This document shows positions 6,433 through 6,999 of a stretch of 6,999 bases of DNA, piece by piece. Origin of the DNA: JBMNNU01 sp050942695 (GTDB lineage: Bacteria > Chloroflexota > UBA6077); NCBI GenBank assembly GCA_050942695.1, contig JBMNNU010000168.1:1-6999 (forward strand), in the 5' to 3' direction. A program made the translations under genes and the position numbers. The notes under the pieces are model-generated. The model was not told the DNA's origin, did no database searches, and saw only the letters and a program-made list of their open reading frames with translations. Position 1 is the stretch's first letter; each line of letters opens with the position of its first letter.

Positions 6433-6999
6433 TTGCGGGAACTGATCATAGGGACACGAGGGAGCGCTCTTGCTATGTGGCAGGCCGGATGGGTCGCCGA
6501 CCAGATGAAGGCAAAGGTTAGCGGCCTGCGGGTGCGCATCGAGAAGATAAAAACAGCCGGGGACCTGGCAAACAAAGCCCCTTTGTGGGAGATAGGCGGA
6601 ACCGGGCTGTTCGTCAGGGAGCTTGAGAGGGCCCTGATGGATGGCAAAGTGGACGTAGCCGTCCACAGTATGAAAGACCTGCCATCAGTAACCGGCACCG
6701 GGTTGACGGTGGCAGCAGTTCCGGAGCGAGCAGACCCGCGGGACGTGCTAGTTTCCCGGCACGGTCTGAGGCTCGAGTCGCTGCCGAACGGCGCGAGGGT
6801 TGGAACAAGCAGCACCCGTCGCAAGGCTCAACTGCTTGCATATAGGAGAGATCTGCAGATAGTCCCGCTCAGAGGAAACGTGGACACTCGTTTGAGAAAG
6901 GCGGAAACAGAGCAGCTAGACGCCATCGTCTTGGCGGCGGCTGGGCTGCTTCGATTGGGGAGAAGCGACCAAGCAACCGAGTTTCTATCGCCGGAGATA
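6433..6999 (+). CDS. hemC: Hydroxymethylbilane synthase (porphobilinogen deaminase), 3'-truncated by window edge
   Basis: HemC condenses four porphobilinogens into linear hydroxymethylbilane in the cytosol, upstream of uroporphyrinogen III. The first 189 residues are visible and the frame is open to the last base. Family full length is around 300-310, so roughly the last third is missing, including the Cys that anchors the dipyrromethane cofactor. The visible sequence begins with RELIIGTRGSALAMWQA (residues 2-18). It then has IGGTGLFVRELE (54-65), AVHSMKDLP (76-84) with catalytic Asp82 equivalent to E. coli Asp84, ERADPRD, GTSSTRRKAQLL with the paired Arg that bind cofactor and substrate carboxylates, PLRGNVDTRL, and LAAAGLLRLG. 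The start is TTG with a good Shine-Dalgarno. The 10-base gap after the Met8-HemA gene indicates one operon. Nothing in the visible part looks damaged. Confidence 0.97.
   Translation, partial: MRELIIGTRGSALAMWQAGWVADQMKAKVSGLRVRIEKIKTAGDLANKAPLWEIGGTGLFVRELERALMDGKVDVAVHSMKDLPSVTGTGLTVAAVPERADPRDVLVSRHGLRLESLPNGARVGTSSTRRKAQLLAYRRDLQIVPLRGNVDTRLRKAETEQLDAIVLAAAGLLRLGRSDQATEFLSPEI

Noticed and set aside
6024..6824. 266-codon open frame on the minus strand across the end of the fusion gene and hemC.
   Set aside because: It is antisense to two strongly supported genes, spans their junction, and its translation shows no recognisable domain. It is a shadow of the codon bias.

Overview
The window carries two housekeeping blocks, all on the + strand: nucleotide excision repair (uvrB 3' part, then complete uvrA), followed by early tetrapyrrole biosynthesis (a precorrin-2 dehydrogenase/glutamyl-tRNA reductase fusion, then the 5' part of hemC). 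Coding density is very high. The three gaps are about 77, 62 and 10 bases, and no stretch over 300 bases lacks a gene.

Layout: positions 2-1399 hold UvrB, running in from the left edge without its N-terminal ATPase portion. Positions 1399-1473 are a near-perfect inverted repeat built from 7-base units that fills almost the whole uvrB-uvrA gap. Positions 1477-4443 encode a full-length UvrA with two ABC ATPase modules and six CxxC pairs. Positions 4506-6422 encode a 638-residue protein in which a complete Met8/CysG-N type dehydrogenase precedes a complete HemA. From 6433 to the right edge is HemC, starting at TTG 10 bases after the fusion gene and probably translationally coupled to it.

How the genes work together: UvrA and UvrB form the damage-recognition complex of the UvrABC endonuclease. 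The fusion protein supplies the first committed step of C5-pathway tetrapyrrole synthesis (glutamyl-tRNA to glutamate-1-semialdehyde) and also the oxidation of precorrin-2 to sirohydrochlorin, the branch toward siroheme and anaerobic cobalamin. HemC acts between these steps, polymerising porphobilinogen to hydroxymethylbilane. The pairing suggests that much of the flux goes to sirohydrochlorin-derived products, as expected for an anaerobic or corrinoid-making organism.

Organism: bacterial, moderate GC, with common GTG/TTG starts. The UvrA and UvrB wording and the hem gene arrangement feel closest to Chloroflexota (Dehalococcoidia-like or a related anaerobic lineage). This is an impression from remembered sequences, not a search, and is low confidence at class level.

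I see no phage, transposon, CRISPR, toxin-antitoxin or defence gene, and no RNA gene. The items most worth a second look are the Met8-HemA domain order, a Gln at a normally conserved His of HemA, and the heptad-repeat hairpin that abuts the uvrA start codon.
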